Source: Medicago truncatula (taxonomy: Eukaryota > Streptophyta > Magnoliopsida > Fabales > Fabaceae). From it: a DNA stretch of 64,000 bases. Numbering within the stretch: the stretch's first letter is position 1; the number at the start of each line of letters is the position of its first letter. The translations under genes were made by a program, and so were the position numbers. A model generated the notes under the pieces. The model saw nothing but the letters and a program-made list of their open reading frames with translations. It searched no databases and had not been told where the DNA came from. Positions 12,219 to 25,027 of the stretch are shown piece by piece. The stretch lies in assembly GCF_003473485.1 (NCBI RefSeq), contig NC_053045.1, positions 41,830,494 to 41,894,493 on the forward strand, read 5' to 3'.

Positions 12219-15200
12219 ACCTGCTATTAATATCATTTGATATTCTTCTGGACTAGATCCAAGTATTCTACCATGATTGGTTAGGATTGTGGCACTTCAT
12301 TGTGAACCTTGTTATCTATTCTTGTTAAATAAAACACACACCATGCTGAACGTTGGAGAAGAGTCCATTTTTGTCGACAATGATAAATGCTATTGAAGGG
12401 GTGAAGGTTGTGGAAGAAAAAAGAGAGATAAATTACAGAAGAAGATGCCAATGGTTATATTCAAAAATAAAATTAAAAAGATAGCAATGGGAGAGAAGAA
12501 CGTAGAAGAGAGAAAAACGCATAAGAGATAAACATACATAAAAAAACAAAAGTGTCGTATCACAACAATCGGGATGCTTTCGTGATAGGAATTTTCGCTA
12601 TATTTAAGATTATTTTAAATTTTTTTATTGGCCAAAAATTAAGGGAGATAATGAAGTGTAATTAAGAAAAGGTGTCTTCGTTGATTTAGTAAAACAACTA
12701 GCATGACTCAAACAATTAGTTAAAAAAAACTAATATAGTAGCACATGGTCAAAAGCACGCAAAAATAACTTTTAAAATATAATATATTTTTTTATTTATA
12801 AAAAGACAATAGAAAGTGAAAGGAACCGAATGGAATAAAAAATATTTTACGTTGAATTTAATGTTGGGACTAACGTTAAGTGTGTGAGGAGGGGTGATAT
12901 TAGCAACATGGAGAGTGGACTAGCATTAGTTAGGTACTATATTGGTTCTTTGGATCAACAAATAAAAAATCTAGAATCGAATCAAATCAGATTGGTTTAG
13001 GTCTGTTTGGTTCGGTTTTGAATCGAACCAGATAAAGCCGGATACTTTTTCGTTTTAAATTTTCGGTTTCGTCGGTTTTGTCCGAACCACTTAAACACCT
13101 AAAGACAACTTTATATTTGCATAAACCATTTGGAATTTTGGCTAGCCTAGTCCTCAAGAGGTTGAAACATGGGATTTGAAAAAACTCCGACTTATGAATC
13201 TGGGTTATACTCGAGTGCCTATACAACTGGATTGTATACTAGTAGTCGAAGGCACGTCGGGTAGATTGAGTCAAAGAATGTAGTTCAGTGCTTTATTATA
13301 TGATTGTAAAACTATTATGCACTCTTTATCAAACTTTAGGGTAAGTTTCATTAGGATTTAGGAGGCAAGCCAACAATGTAACTTATTTACTAACTCAAGT
13401 GGCATTATCATATAGTAGTCGTCAACTCTTTGATTATATTGTATCATGTATTGTGACTATTTTGTTGAATGAAAAAAAAAGTTAAATATTTGTAATTGTA
13501 AAAAGAAAAGTTTTTGGCATATATTTCTTATATAAAAACGAGAATATTACTGTATTTTTATTTTCAGTGCTGGTGAAAAAATCCATATGCATCTCTTGTG
13601 TGTGTTTTTTAATAAACATGCCTCTCCTGTGTGTTGTGCACTATATTTTAAAATGGCACATCAGATCCAAAGCAAATTAAACCTTGAGATGTTACTCCAC
13701 CATACCACGTGCAAGTCTTCTACTTTCATCATTTATATATTTTTATTTATTGGTTTTTTGGTTCTATCACAAAAAAAAAAAAAAAAAAAAAAGTAGTATG
13801 TTTATGAATACTGGATCAAGGTCTGGAAACTGCACATTTGGTTCCATGATGACATGGTCCATGGATAGTAGTGGTGTTCCAATTTTGGACACGTGTGTAA
13901 TGATGACAATGTACATGGGAGCTATGAACCTTGTTCCCTTTTGGTTAATTTACCTCGTTTCAACAATTACTCTGCAGTCATATGAAAGCTTTATACTTAT
14001 TATTACTCTTATTTATCTCAATGATTCATTACGAATATTATGTCACATCTGCAACCGTTAAAAAACAAGAAGTAAAAGAGAGAAAGGAAACATACAGAAT
14101 TAAAGATTAAAAGCTACTTTTTTATTTACCTAATTGATGAAGCAAGCTACTAGTTAGGTATGCTATATATGTTAAAGACAATAGCACTTGCTAATTTGGC
14201 TAGTGGGTATATATTGTCATGTGAACTGTTAAACGTTCGCTTTCAATTAAAGGCATGCAATAGTTTCTTCAGTACCATTAATATTTTTAAGAGATAAACA
14301 AACGTACATACTTAGCAAACTTTCTAATAATTGAAGACCAATCCAAAAGACAATATATACAACACTTATAAAATGGTCTAGATTCTCTCATACGCATTAT
14401 GTTCATTTAAAAAAGTTAACCCTACGGAAAAATTGCTAATAGGAACATGGTCACTAATTAACAAAACAGATCCATAAATTGAAAGATATAGCCTATAGGG
14501 TCAGTACACTGATTAAGTCCTTACATATATTAATATGGTATAGGTTGTAGGTTCGGTTGTCATTGTAAGTGGTTGTTAATTTTGTGCATGTTGGTAAGAA
14601 GAATAAATATAGCTACTATCTATAATCATTAACTTGCGGGCATAAGATATGAGAATATAGAGTTAACTAGTTATTGATCAAAAAATTAAGAGTTAATTAA
14701 TTGTAGTTTTATGCAGTCATATTTCTTTATGTGCCAGGCACATGGTCCCTACACTGAGTTGGGGCATCATAACTTGGGATCAAGAGGATATTCCAAATTA
14801 GCCTAAAGTTGAGAAAAAGGTAAAATTCTATTCCATACATAAATAAATAAAGATAATTGAAGCTGCGGAAAGCCAAAAAGGAAACGTGCACTAAAAAGGA
14901 AGTTACAACAAAAGATACTTTTCATATAAAATTACTACTACTACTAAACTAGTACCAAATAGCAATTGAAGTTGTATCAATATAATTTCCAATGATAATG
15001 AATAATGTAAATAGATCAGATCACTCTAACAAAGAACCTATCTAGATGATTAATTCCCTTATTAATTGTACAGGAAACAAGCACTGAAATAGACACAATG
15101 CCACTGTAATAATTGATTAACCTGAAGAAAATAACAAGATTCTAAACTTGTACAATTGTATCTATGAGAAAGCTCAGCTGAGATTTGTTGCAGAAAAACT

Positions 15201-15410
15201 AGCTTTGTTGTATCCAACATAAAGAGAAATTAAGCAGTTATACTATATAATTATATCTGTACAAAAATTTTAACCGTCAACAGCATCACCATCTCTCCAT
15301 GTTGCACGGTCAATTTCTTTTAACCTTGTGTCAGGTTAGTTTACTTATGCGGTCACCTTGTCTAGTGGGCACCACTACTGCTCACTACTCTCTACAACCC
15401 TTGAGCAATA
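12219..15410. other. Intergenic, no gene recognised
   Basis: AT-rich DNA. 12960-13120 contains decayed TTCGGTTTTG-type repeat sequence similar to old hAT-like MITE ends. A run of 22 A lies at 13771-13792. The 125-codon frame at 13684-14061 spans that run and has no family resemblance. The rest shows no repeats, structured RNA or convincing coding sequence. Confidence 0.4.
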
Positions 15411-15419
15411 AATTACCGC

Positions 15420-15505
15420 TTTCACGCATTTGAAACATCGATAACACACATTCAAAATGCTGAGTTTGAATTTAAAACGATTATCGATGTCTTGAATGCG
15501 TGAAA
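15420..15505. other. Imperfect stem-loop downstream of the KRP gene
   Basis: Arms 15420-15444 and 15481-15505 are complementary over 25 positions with about 3 mismatches; the shared core is TTTCACGCATT...ACATCGATAA, and the loop is 36 nt. It lies about 140-220 nt beyond the KRP stop codon, so it could be in that gene's 3' UTR, or be a tiny MITE or hairpin-RNA precursor. Sequence alone cannot decide. Confidence 0.5.
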
Positions 15506-15643
15506 ACCTATAATCTCTGCTAAGTAAGTACTAACTCTCCCCTTGAGCACACTCCATAACTCTCTCTCTCTCTGACACTAAAACTAAAAATGCACGCACT
15601 CTAATTTTTTTCCACTACTCTCTCTATCTCTCATTCAAGACAT

Positions 15644-16508
15644 TCAATGCAAACGAACCCACTCATAACGACCCTCCAACGGCATGTCTCTAACAATATC
15701 AAAGTTGTACCTACAAACAACGCAGTAAAGTTGTTGGTTAGTTAGGGTTTGATTCTGCCACTGCACAGGGACAGGGACAGGGAATAGATCACTGCTCACA
15801 TTCCTTATCTTGTGTCACTCATTTCAAAATAAAAGTTAAAATAATTTATAGCAGGTGGTAGTTTTATTATATACTTACTTCTCAGCAAATCTCTTCCGCT
15901 CTTCCCTCTCAAAATTTGCAAAGAATTCATCAATCTCCGCCTCCCTGAATAGGTAGCATTTGATGAGTGACAAATTTTTTTGTTAGAAAATTGAACGTGA
16001 AAATAAAGAGAAACTGAAACATAAAATATAAAAATTACCTGAACGATTTTAAATTGTGGTTCGTTTTGTCTACCGTTTCAAAACACTTAGTTTTCAGCTG
16101 CAAGATCATCACAGTAATTCACAAATATTAGTAAACTATATAAATAAATTAAATTAAACGAGTTAATTAAAAGAAAAAAAACTGAGGAATTGGAAAAGGG
16201 AAACTCATTTCGAGAATACAGAATTTTGAGAAACAAACCTCTGGATCTAACGGTGTAGTGTCGAGCTCCTTAACGTCGTTGGTTTCAGTAACCTTGCCGG
16301 AGCTGCAGCAAGTCAACAGCGGAGTGTGATCCGAGCGAAACTCGTCGGAAGCCGACGAAAGAATATTTTCTGCAGCTTCAGCTAGCGAGTTTGGTAGTTG
16401 ATGCTTCATTTCAGAAGACTGAAACTGCGAAGCAGTGATTTTTCTTTTCTTGGAAATGGAAGTTCCGTTAGCTATAATTGTTGGAGAAGAACGTTTACAA
16501 TCACTCAT
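15644..16508 (-). CDS. Cyclin-dependent kinase inhibitor, KRP/ICK family, 4 exons, 153 aa
   Basis: Exons on the minus strand: 16239-16508, 16039-16097, 15879-15944, 15644-15710. All are GT-AG with matching phases, total 154 codons with stop, and the ATG is at 16508. The C-terminal 41 residues carry the diagnostic KRP inhibitory motif: EIDEFFANFEREERKRFAEK (113-132), then YNFDIVRDMPLEGRYEWV (133-150), which binds the CDK-cyclin pair. A basic KKRK at 20-23 is a likely nuclear signal. The splice pattern, with the conserved motif split between the last two exons after the AAG/Lys codon, also fits the family. The variable N-terminal part is short, so this is a small KRP. Expected role: nuclear brake on CDKA/cyclin D at G1/S and in endoreduplication. 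The subgroup (KRP1-7) cannot be assigned by eye. Confidence 0.92.
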
Positions 16509-17435
16509 TTTTTTTTTGCTATTTTTAGATGAGGGAGAGAGCGAAGTGGAAGAAGAAGGAGCTTAAAAAGAGAGTGTGATCGAATAGAAATGTTAACGAG
16601 GGTAATGATTACAATGGACGGTCCAGATTTATTAAATAACTGTAGTAGGGAGGGTCCTTTTTGTCTCCTTGGCAGTAAACGGATCATAGGTGTAAAAAAC
16701 GTCATTGCCATCATAACTACAAATCCGTTACGGTTCAATGTTTTAATATTGAATTACTCCATTTTCTAACAAAATTACGTAAACTAAAATTGTACTATAC
16801 TTTAAATCTTTAAGACAGAAAAATGCATATAAACTAAAAAAAAAATTGCATGCATTTTCTGTCGTTTTGTAACACCCCATGTGACATGCTTTCTACAATG
16901 ATGACTATACACTTTTTTTTACAAGGATGATAATAATACACTGAGCTTTGCAATGCCTATATCTTGTTTGAGCTTCTTTTTCTTTTATTCCTTTTAAGAA
17001 AACAAATAAAGCTATTTTCACTTTTTGTAAAAAGAATGAAATCTGTTAAATAATACTGTTTTTAACAAATTTAAAGTTTAAACCTGAAAGGCAATGATTT
17101 TGTCAAAAAAAGGGATAGGCAATAGAGAGTTAAAACTAAAAATACACATTGAATTGTGACCCATGCTTGATGATATTGTGATCAACCCTCTTCAAAGTAG
17201 GTTTATCCTTAAAGTGTTTGTAGTTAAGTTTTGTTGTGAATAAACTTATGACGATCTTATTTCACGTGTCATGGATATGAGATATCAAGTTTTCACATAG
17301 ATATAAATATTATGTGTAATATTTATGAATTGACCCACCATGATAATACCACATAATGATTTATGTAAAGTGTGATAAGATAATATCATATTGACAGTGG
17401 TGTATGCCACATTTCGACCTGAAATCACTATGATC
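16509..17435. other. KRP upstream region and intergenic DNA
   Basis: 16509-16740 is the presumed KRP 5' UTR and promoter; the 77-codon minus-strand frame there is not credible as a gene. The remainder is AT-rich with no repeat structure or gene that I can identify. Confidence 0.35.
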
Positions 17436-17439
17436 CTAT

Positions 17440-17766
17440 ATGTGTTGGCAATCTGGCTTGCAGAATGTTATTTGCTACTTTAATTCTCTTCGCCGGACGC
17501 GCTTAATTAATATGTGCACACGACATTTTCATCATTATAAAAATATGTTGGAGATTATACAAAGAGAGATAGGAATCTTACATCATTATAAAAATATGTT
17601 GGAGATTATACAAAGAGAGATAGGAATCTTACCCTCCATCAAATACTTCGTGAGGGGAATGCTTGTGTAGATATTTTAGCAAAATTGGGAGTTAATTTTT
17701 TGGATACCTTCGTTATGTTTTATGAACCACTGTCATGTCATTCTTCGGCTTTGTTTGTTAGGTGAC
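17440..17766 (+). pseudogene. LINE fragment, C-terminal RNase H-like part
   Basis: Frame 17635-17766 reads LHQILREGNACVDILAKLGVNF and on to a stop, matching the end of the RNase H domain of plant non-LTR retroelements (the LREGN.C.D.LAKLG signature). Upstream the frame is broken and holds a perfect 51-bp tandem duplication (17530-17580 and 17581-17631). Nothing else of the element is visible, so this is a dead 3' fragment. Confidence 0.7.
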
Positions 17767-18177
17767 ACTCTTGGAGTGTGATTTATTTTAGTTGTTTTCT
17801 TTTCTTTTATTTCCTTATGTAACAAAAAATAAAAGTAAACATATACTCTTATGTTATAATCATCGAAGGTACAATGAGAAAATAATATTTGAAATCTTCC
17901 TTCTAAAAACTTTAAAGATGTTGTTTTTTTTTTACCGTTACTTATGTCTTTTTTTTTAAGGAACCGTTACTTATGTCTTGTCTTATAAGCTCATTTTACT
18001 TGAAAAAACCAGTTTGATAACCCCCAATTTTTCATGGACTTAAAACTTATTTTCATTAGCCTATAACATTTTTTTATAAGTTAATTCAAGTAGCTTATAA
18101 CTTATATTTTTTATTTCCTTTAAAAAAAGACTTATATTTTTTATCTCAATTTTTTTTCCTTGTAATTTTAATTGATA

Positions 18178-18925
18178 CTCTCTCCGTTCCTTTTTAAGTG
18201 TCGTTTTAGGGTGAATTTTTTGTTCCTATTTAACTGTTGTTTTGGTATTTTAAGGGTACAATTTTCAATTATACTCTTTATCAATTACTCGTATCTTTTT
18301 CTTTGTTTGATTACTCTTATCTTTTTTAATAAAACTAATTAATGCTATATATTTGGAAAACTAAAATTTTTTTTTAAAAACAAAATTTGTTTCTTGTTAT
18401 CTTCAGATTTAAACAAATGTAAAGAGATAAATATTGTACCACTACCATTGTTGCTCTTTTCTATCTGCTCTACTAAGTTATCTTCATCCCGTGTGGATCT
18501 AGCATTGGTTGAAGTCATAGTTGAAGTCTTAATTTTGATTAAAGGAGTTGGAGGAAAGTTAATTTTTTCTTAACTTTTGATTAATGTGAAGTTGGAATAA
18601 TTTTTATATTGACTTAAATTAATTAAAGAGATGTGCACAATAATATTTAAAAAATTGACAATTGTTTGTTATGAGAGAGTGTGCAAAAAAAATTGTTGGA
18701 AAAAAAAGATAGTAAGTAAAAAATGTTTGTTACAATCTTAAAAAAAATGTTTGTTACGAGAAAAATATAACATTAAATTTATTGGAAAGATAGAGTGTAA
18801 TAAAAAAAATAGAGATATATTGGTGGATTAAATTGAGGGTATAATAGGAAGAAAATATGTAAAAATACACTTTGTTATTTTCGTAGAAATTTTTTAAAAC
18901 GACACTTAAAAAGGAACGGAGGGAG
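18178..18925. mobile_element. Large Stowaway-type (Tc1/mariner) MITE, 748 bp
   Basis: Inverted termini of about 30 bp: left CTCTCTCCGTTCCTTTTTAA, right the complement of CTCCCTCCGTTCCTTTTTAA, continuing into GTGTCGTTTTA on both sides. TA lies on each flank (18176-18177 and 18926-18927). No transposase, and long for a Stowaway, so probably an internally deleted mariner relative. Confidence 0.8.
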
Positions 18926-18927
18926 TA

Positions 18928-19895
18928 AAAGTTAAGTATTAATTAAATATCTTTTTTTATATCCTTTCATATTTATAAGATAGTTCAACAGTTAATTTTA
19001 TCAAACATTACAAATTTAATCGACTAACTTATCAACAATTTGTTATAAGAATTGACTAACTTAATTATCAGCAATCTATTATAAGTTTATCCACTATAAT
19101 CTAACTTATCAATTATTCGTTATTTTTTACCAAATAGAACCTTTATAACAAGATAAATTGCAAGTCAGGAAACACACTAATTATGACCGTTGAAGTTTTT
19201 CTTGAGAGATGATGATGGTTGAAGTTATTAAGTTCAAATTCAAATGTTTGCCTGTTGTATCCCAAACTTGTGCTATAGCTAGGTTATTACCATATTATGA
19301 CGATCCAGTTTAGAGTGAATGAAAACTCTGAGAAGTTCTAGGTTTATCCGGTAGAGATTCTGTAACATCTTAAATCCAAATCAATAAAATAAGCTGGGGC
19401 AGCTAGCTCATCTTTTATAACAGCTTTATTACTGGTAGATAGACTAGTAGAAACATAAAAATTCATGGTGAATGAGAGTAGGTAGATTATATCTTTCCGT
19501 TGCTTTTATGGAAAGTGTTATGGGTTTGATACAAGAAGCAAAAAAATATCCACTCCATTTCACATCTTAGTTTTTTTATTGACAAATGCTAAGAAATGTC
19601 TTCAAAAAAATTATTTTATTTGAGGCGTTCAAATTTTAATATTAGTTTTTATATCTTATTATCAACATCAAGAATTCTAGTTAAGTGAAATATTGCACAC
19701 TTTACTAGAATTCGAACAATAGTTCGCTATGTTGTGAGAGGGAGTCTAATCCCTTCTACCAGTTTGAATCTTTGTTGGTATTTTCATATCTTCACTATAT
19801 ATATTTTAAAGTTTTATATATATATGAAAAATTAATTGATGTATATTGTATCAAAATATCAATATTTAAAACAAAAGTTTAGAAAGGGAAATTAT
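18928..19895. other. Intergenic, no gene seen
   Basis: AT-rich DNA with only short random open frames. No repeat pairs or structured elements that I could support. Confidence 0.3.
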
Positions 19896-19899
19896 TATT

Positions 19900-20380
19900 A
19901 AAAAATTCACTTAAGTTGGTCTGATTATGTTGGCTTGAGATTTTGGAATGTGATGCTTTGAAAGTCTCTAATTCGATTTTCATCAGTGTCAATTTCGATA
20001 ACAAAGAATCAATCAACCGTTTATTCTTAAATTGCAACTTTTTTGACAGTATTTGGCATTCCATTCATAAGTGGTTGGGTATTTCAACGGTTGACCCGGA
20101 TGATATTCTAGATCATGCACAACAATTTGGAAGTTCTATTGTTATTGGGGAAAAAAATTGGTTTGGTCTATAAGTTATTTGGTTGGCTACTATTTGGATG
20201 GTTGGAAGGAACGCAATGTAAGGATTTCTCGTAATATTATTGAGTGCCCGTTGGACTAGCTACTTGAGCGTATTAAACTTCATTTGTGTGGTGGTTGAAA
20301 TCACATAACACTCTCATTATTTTTATGACTATCATACAAGGTGGTCCAACCTATTAGTCTGTCTTGGTTATTCTACTTTG
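19900..20380 (+). pseudogene. LINE fragment, zinc-binding region downstream of reverse transcriptase
   Basis: Frame 19943-20173 contains ESINRLFLNCNFFDSIWHSI, then WLGISTVDPDDILDHAQQFG. This resembles the zf-RVT region found after reverse transcriptase in plant LINE polyproteins (normally ...HLF..C.F...IW...WLG). It is followed by a stop and then WLATIWMVGRN, the expected next motif, with a frame disturbance. Neither a reverse transcriptase core nor a 5' part is present. Confidence 0.7.
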
Positions 20381-21457
20381 TAATATTTCATTTTTCTTCT
20401 TTTTGGCTAGTTATCTAGCATTATATGGTTATAAACACTTTTATTCTCTTTGAAGCACTCCTTACGAGTCAAAGAGATGTTTTTTTTATTATATCTTTAG
20501 GCTTCTTCAAAAAAAAGAATTTAAAATTTATCACTTGAAGTTACAAATCAAGCTCCTCACCAAAAAATATATATCTATTTCTCATTGATGTTTAGATAAA
20601 TAAATTCTCACATTTGTAAAAAAATAAAAATAATAAGGATGAAAATGATCATTATCAGTTTTCAATATGAATGAATACTATGAATGATAAACGATTTGTA
20701 AAACAACATCATAAAACAATCATTTTAATTATATTAATGATGATAGAATTAAATCTTTTTTTTTTTTTACCGAAAGAATTAAATCTTTTTTAGTGACTAT
20801 AAAATTTCGATTTTAATCTACATAAAAAAATTCTTCAACTTATAGTCTCATAGTATTTTTCGCTAGCAGCTTCGGTCTCTATTCTTAAGTTAATTCATGT
20901 ACACTTTTTCAATTTTCATATGATTTCATTTTTCCAAACATATGTATTTTTTTTTGGTTACTTTTCCAAACATATGTATAACATTATAAACATGGCCACT
21001 GAAATATTTAGAATATCTAAATAGAAATAAATTATATTAAAATGAATTTCTAAGAAACAAAAGTTCAAGAAATATAATAACTAAAATATAATAACTAAGG
21101 TAAAGATAATCTCATAGTTTTCATTTTCACATGGAGGAAATTTATGAGGGTTGTTGTAGCTATATACGAAGTTTCTGATTAAGAATAAGACACATAAATT
21201 TTTAGATTTGGTTGGACGGTCATATAGATATATGGAATAATATTCTTCAATCTACATTCGTACCAGTTTTTTATTAAGAATAACACACTAATTGATTGAT
21301 TAATAAATGATCCTGAATTTTTTAAAGGTAGTCTATACCTCACTTTTTTATGGATGCAACACTTTGATAATTATTATAGGAAAAAATCTATTTTCTAAGT
21401 TTATTGAATAAAGACCACAATAAAGACATTAAAAGATGGAAAATGATAACAAGAAGT
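20381..21457. other. Intergenic, no gene seen
   Basis: AT-rich DNA with small local duplications such as AGAATTAAATCTTTTT at about 20746 and 20775. No coding or element structure recognised. Confidence 0.3.
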
Positions 21458-22219
21458 GTTTTAAAACCCGGACCGACCCAGCCGGTTGGACCGGTCAGAC
21501 CAGGAATCGGAGAGTGCAACCGTTCGGGTAAGCTTCTGGACCGGATATACAATTAGTCTGCTGAAACTCAGTGTGACCGGCCGGGTCAATGGGTGAACCG
21601 CTGAACTAGTTTAACCCACCTGACCCGACCCATTTTTTTTTAAAAAAAAAAGACAAGGCATATATAAAGTTATGAAGATGATGAATATGGATATCAAGAC
21701 TATGATAATTTGACTCCATGGACATAAATAGTTTATTGATTAGTGAATTGTTATAACTTATTTGCGTATCTGTGTTTTGTTGACTATGTTTACAACTTAC
21801 TTAGGTTTGTTAGTCTATTATTTTTTGTTGACTATGTTCAAAACTTACTTAGGTTTGTAAGTCTGTACATATTATGATTTCCAACAATGTTTAGAACATA
21901 CTATATGTTTTAATTTTAAAAGATGGAATCTAAATTAGAACTTATTTGTGAGGTTTTTTATGCAGAACTATTGTTTAATGTATGAGTTCATTTGAATTTG
22001 GATTGAAATTGAATTGTGCTGCAGTTAAGAAATTAACTTGCAAACTTGCAGCTGTTATTCATGTACGAACTTTAAATAGAAAAAAAAATGGCAGATTTTT
22101 TTATCAAAATTTCATTTATAATGTAATTTTTGAGCATAAATATTTTTATCAATAGTCATGCGGTCCGATCAATGACCCAGTGCTTTGACTGGGTCGATCA
22201 CCGATCCGGGTTTTAAAAC
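21458..22219. mobile_element. DNA-transposon-derived element with GTTTTAAAACCCGGA termini, 762 bp
   Basis: Termini GTTTTAAAACCCGGACCG (left) and the near-complement at the right end, with GC-rich subterminal CCGGT/GACCCAG repeats around an AT-rich middle. This terminus is common in plant hAT-like non-autonomous elements. I could not see a clear target duplication. No transposase. Confidence 0.7.
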
Positions 22220-25027
22220 ATTGCTATAAAGACATTCGTTAGAAAGTCCAACGAAAAATTATTATCTCTAAAATCGTATGTATATTCAATAAATTAAAAA
22301 TTAAAAATGTAGTTTTTTTTTTCTTTCTTAAACTTATCATTTATTTTTTTTATCTCATCTCAACGGAATGGGTAGAAAGTAACCGTGACTTTAAATAGTC
22401 ATTCCTAGTTTACGTGGCTTATGTCGAAGTTTTCTGTACACTTGTGGTAATACTAAATGAGGGATTTGGATGAGGGTCGATCTAACTCCATTCAAGGTGC
22501 TACTGCTGCAAATTTATTGCTCTGTGTTGAATTGGTTGTGAAATTAACTTAGTAAAAACAACAATTTAACTTGGTTGTTGAGGAGAAAATATAATTTTGA
22601 TCCAATTCGTTCATGGGACTTTATTATATGATGTTAAATTGTTGCATGAATCAATCCATCTATCCTTCAATCTTGCCCTTGAATAAAAATTTAGGTATTT
22701 AACTTTTATACAAAATCAATCATGTAGCAGTAGCACTTTATAAACTTGACTACTTTTAAAATTGTTTTACATTCGAAACAACAATTTATAAACTTTTTAC
22801 AAATTGACTTTACTACTTTTTATCACTATCTAACACAAAATTTTTATTTTTGTTCCTTTATCCAATACTCCATATTTCTATTACAGAACTTGAAAATTGT
22901 TAAATTAAACCTTTGAAAATCTCAAAATATCCAAAGTTTATGACATGCAATCATTTTTCTTAGGGATGACATGCAATCATTTGATAAACAAAATTGAAGC
23001 GAGGGACAGACAATAATTAGTTGAATTAGAGGGGCTATTTATATTTTATATGGATTATTTTGGAGAATTAAATATATCTATCTTTTAGAAAAAGTTTTCA
23101 AATTATGAACTATTCTTATGATCTACAATATTTTTTTTACAAGTATAAACTACAATATTATGGAAGACTAAAATTAACATTAAAATTTTATACAGATTAA
23201 ACTTGAAAATTTGTGATTTTGTAGGAACTAACGACATATTTAACCCAATAATAAATTTATTTTAAATGACAAATGTATGCTCGTTAAACTCTTACTAGAT
23301 GTACAAAGTGAAAATTTTGCGGCTAACTAAAATTGCTTCTATAAAGCGTGTTTGTTTCTAAAATCCCTCATGAAACTTAAAAAAGTCAATGGAGCGAAAG
23401 TTCATTGGTTGGTTGGTTTGGCTCCTCTAATTGTAGGTTCATTTTTTCTTCTATATTTCATTGTCCAACATGCTAAACCTACATTTAAGGTTAAAGTGAG
23501 TATTGTTTGAGTTCCTAAATATTCATTTTTTTTAGGGAAGTTCTTAATATTGTTGAACGTCAAAGTAAAATGGTTAATGATATATATTTAAGTATGAATT
23601 GTTTGGGAGAATTCAATTTAAATTATAGAAGAAACCGTTTTTGATCTTCTTTTCAAACCGAATTTAGATTTTAAAATTCAAATGTATAATAGTTTACGCA
23701 TTTTGTACCATCGAATTATAAAATCTAACACATACAGTAATGACAAAAAATTAAGTGTGTTTAAAGCCTAGTGAATTAGATTATAGAATTTTAACACAAA
23801 CAAAATGACAAAAACTATCGGATTCTAAAATTTGAACGTGTAAAATATGTAAATTACGTGTTTAGATTATAGAATTCAAACCAGTAGAACACATGATTTT
23901 TTTATGTGGTTTAGAATGCACCGACATTTTGTGTGGTCTAACACGCTCCAACAATTTTTTTTGTCTACGGCACAAATAAACTTCTATAAATTGATGTTTG
24001 TTCATTTTCATTCACACCACAAAACAATGAATTGTTACCCGCTCGAAATAAACTCAAACCTACTTGCAATTTACTACAACAAGGAGAAACACAATTTAGG
24101 ATCAATGTTGATGTTATACACCTTTGATTTGAAGGACTAAGTTGACTAAATGAATAGCCGTCTCAACTACGACAATACAAGAATGGTAGCCAGTGTTGAA
24201 TATCATTGTATGTTAATCGACACAGATGAACATGTTCGGTTTACCAAGATACAACTTTAAGATGACGATGATACGAGAATCATGTTCTCTATATTTGATC
24301 AATTTAGTTTTAAAAGACCGGTCGAGTTAGGCGCTATCTTGGTAGGACATGTTCATGCTTATAGGATAAGTTTAATTCATCCTAGAGACATTTGGTTAAT
24401 GTCTTGCATTTTTGTAGTTAATGATTAAAAAAGTGGTTGACAACACATAATTTCATATGGTGGTTAAACCATTACCTTGATTGGACATCTATCTGTAATA
24501 GGGGTCTCAGCATATGGCCACTTTTTGTTTTGTAACTTAAGATTATTATGATGTAACTTATACTCTTTCAGCTGATTTTTTTGGCATTTATTGTGTTGAT
24601 TTTCCAGGCTTTCAGTAATATATTCCATTTTATCTTCTTAAAAGAAAAGAAAAAACTACACAAAATTTCAAGTTTAAGGAAGTAATGAAGTTGACTAACG
24701 ATGCAATTCAACTTTTGTATCACAAGAATTCTCTCTTTAAAGAAAAAACTGTCCTAATTGTTGTCACAAATGTGTGTCCAAATAGCAAGCAAGTTCTAAA
24801 AGACTCAAAATAATAGAATAGACATGCACATAAAGATTACTTGTAGTTATGTTCACTAAACACAGGATACAAACATGCAGAAACCATAACATAACCTAAT
24901 AAATAAAAAGGAAAAGGATGATAAATACATAGGAAACAAAATAAAGGAAACATGATCATATAACACTTCGAGTCTTCCACCCTTATTGATAGAGGAAAAC
25001 AGGAAACATGAAATTTTGATTTTGTTT
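22220..25027. other. Intergenic and 3' flank of CXE-A, no gene seen
   Basis: AT-rich. At 23640-23890 a motif like GATTATAGAATT / AAATTCAAA recurs several times in loose fashion. The frames at 23904-24140 and 24837-25119 have no family match; the latter is downstream of and partly antisense to CXE-A. The stretch before 25028 should contain the CXE-A 3' UTR. Confidence 0.35.

Noticed and set aside
13684-14061. 125-codon plus-strand frame as a gene
   Set aside because: It includes a translated poly-A run and no recognisable domain.
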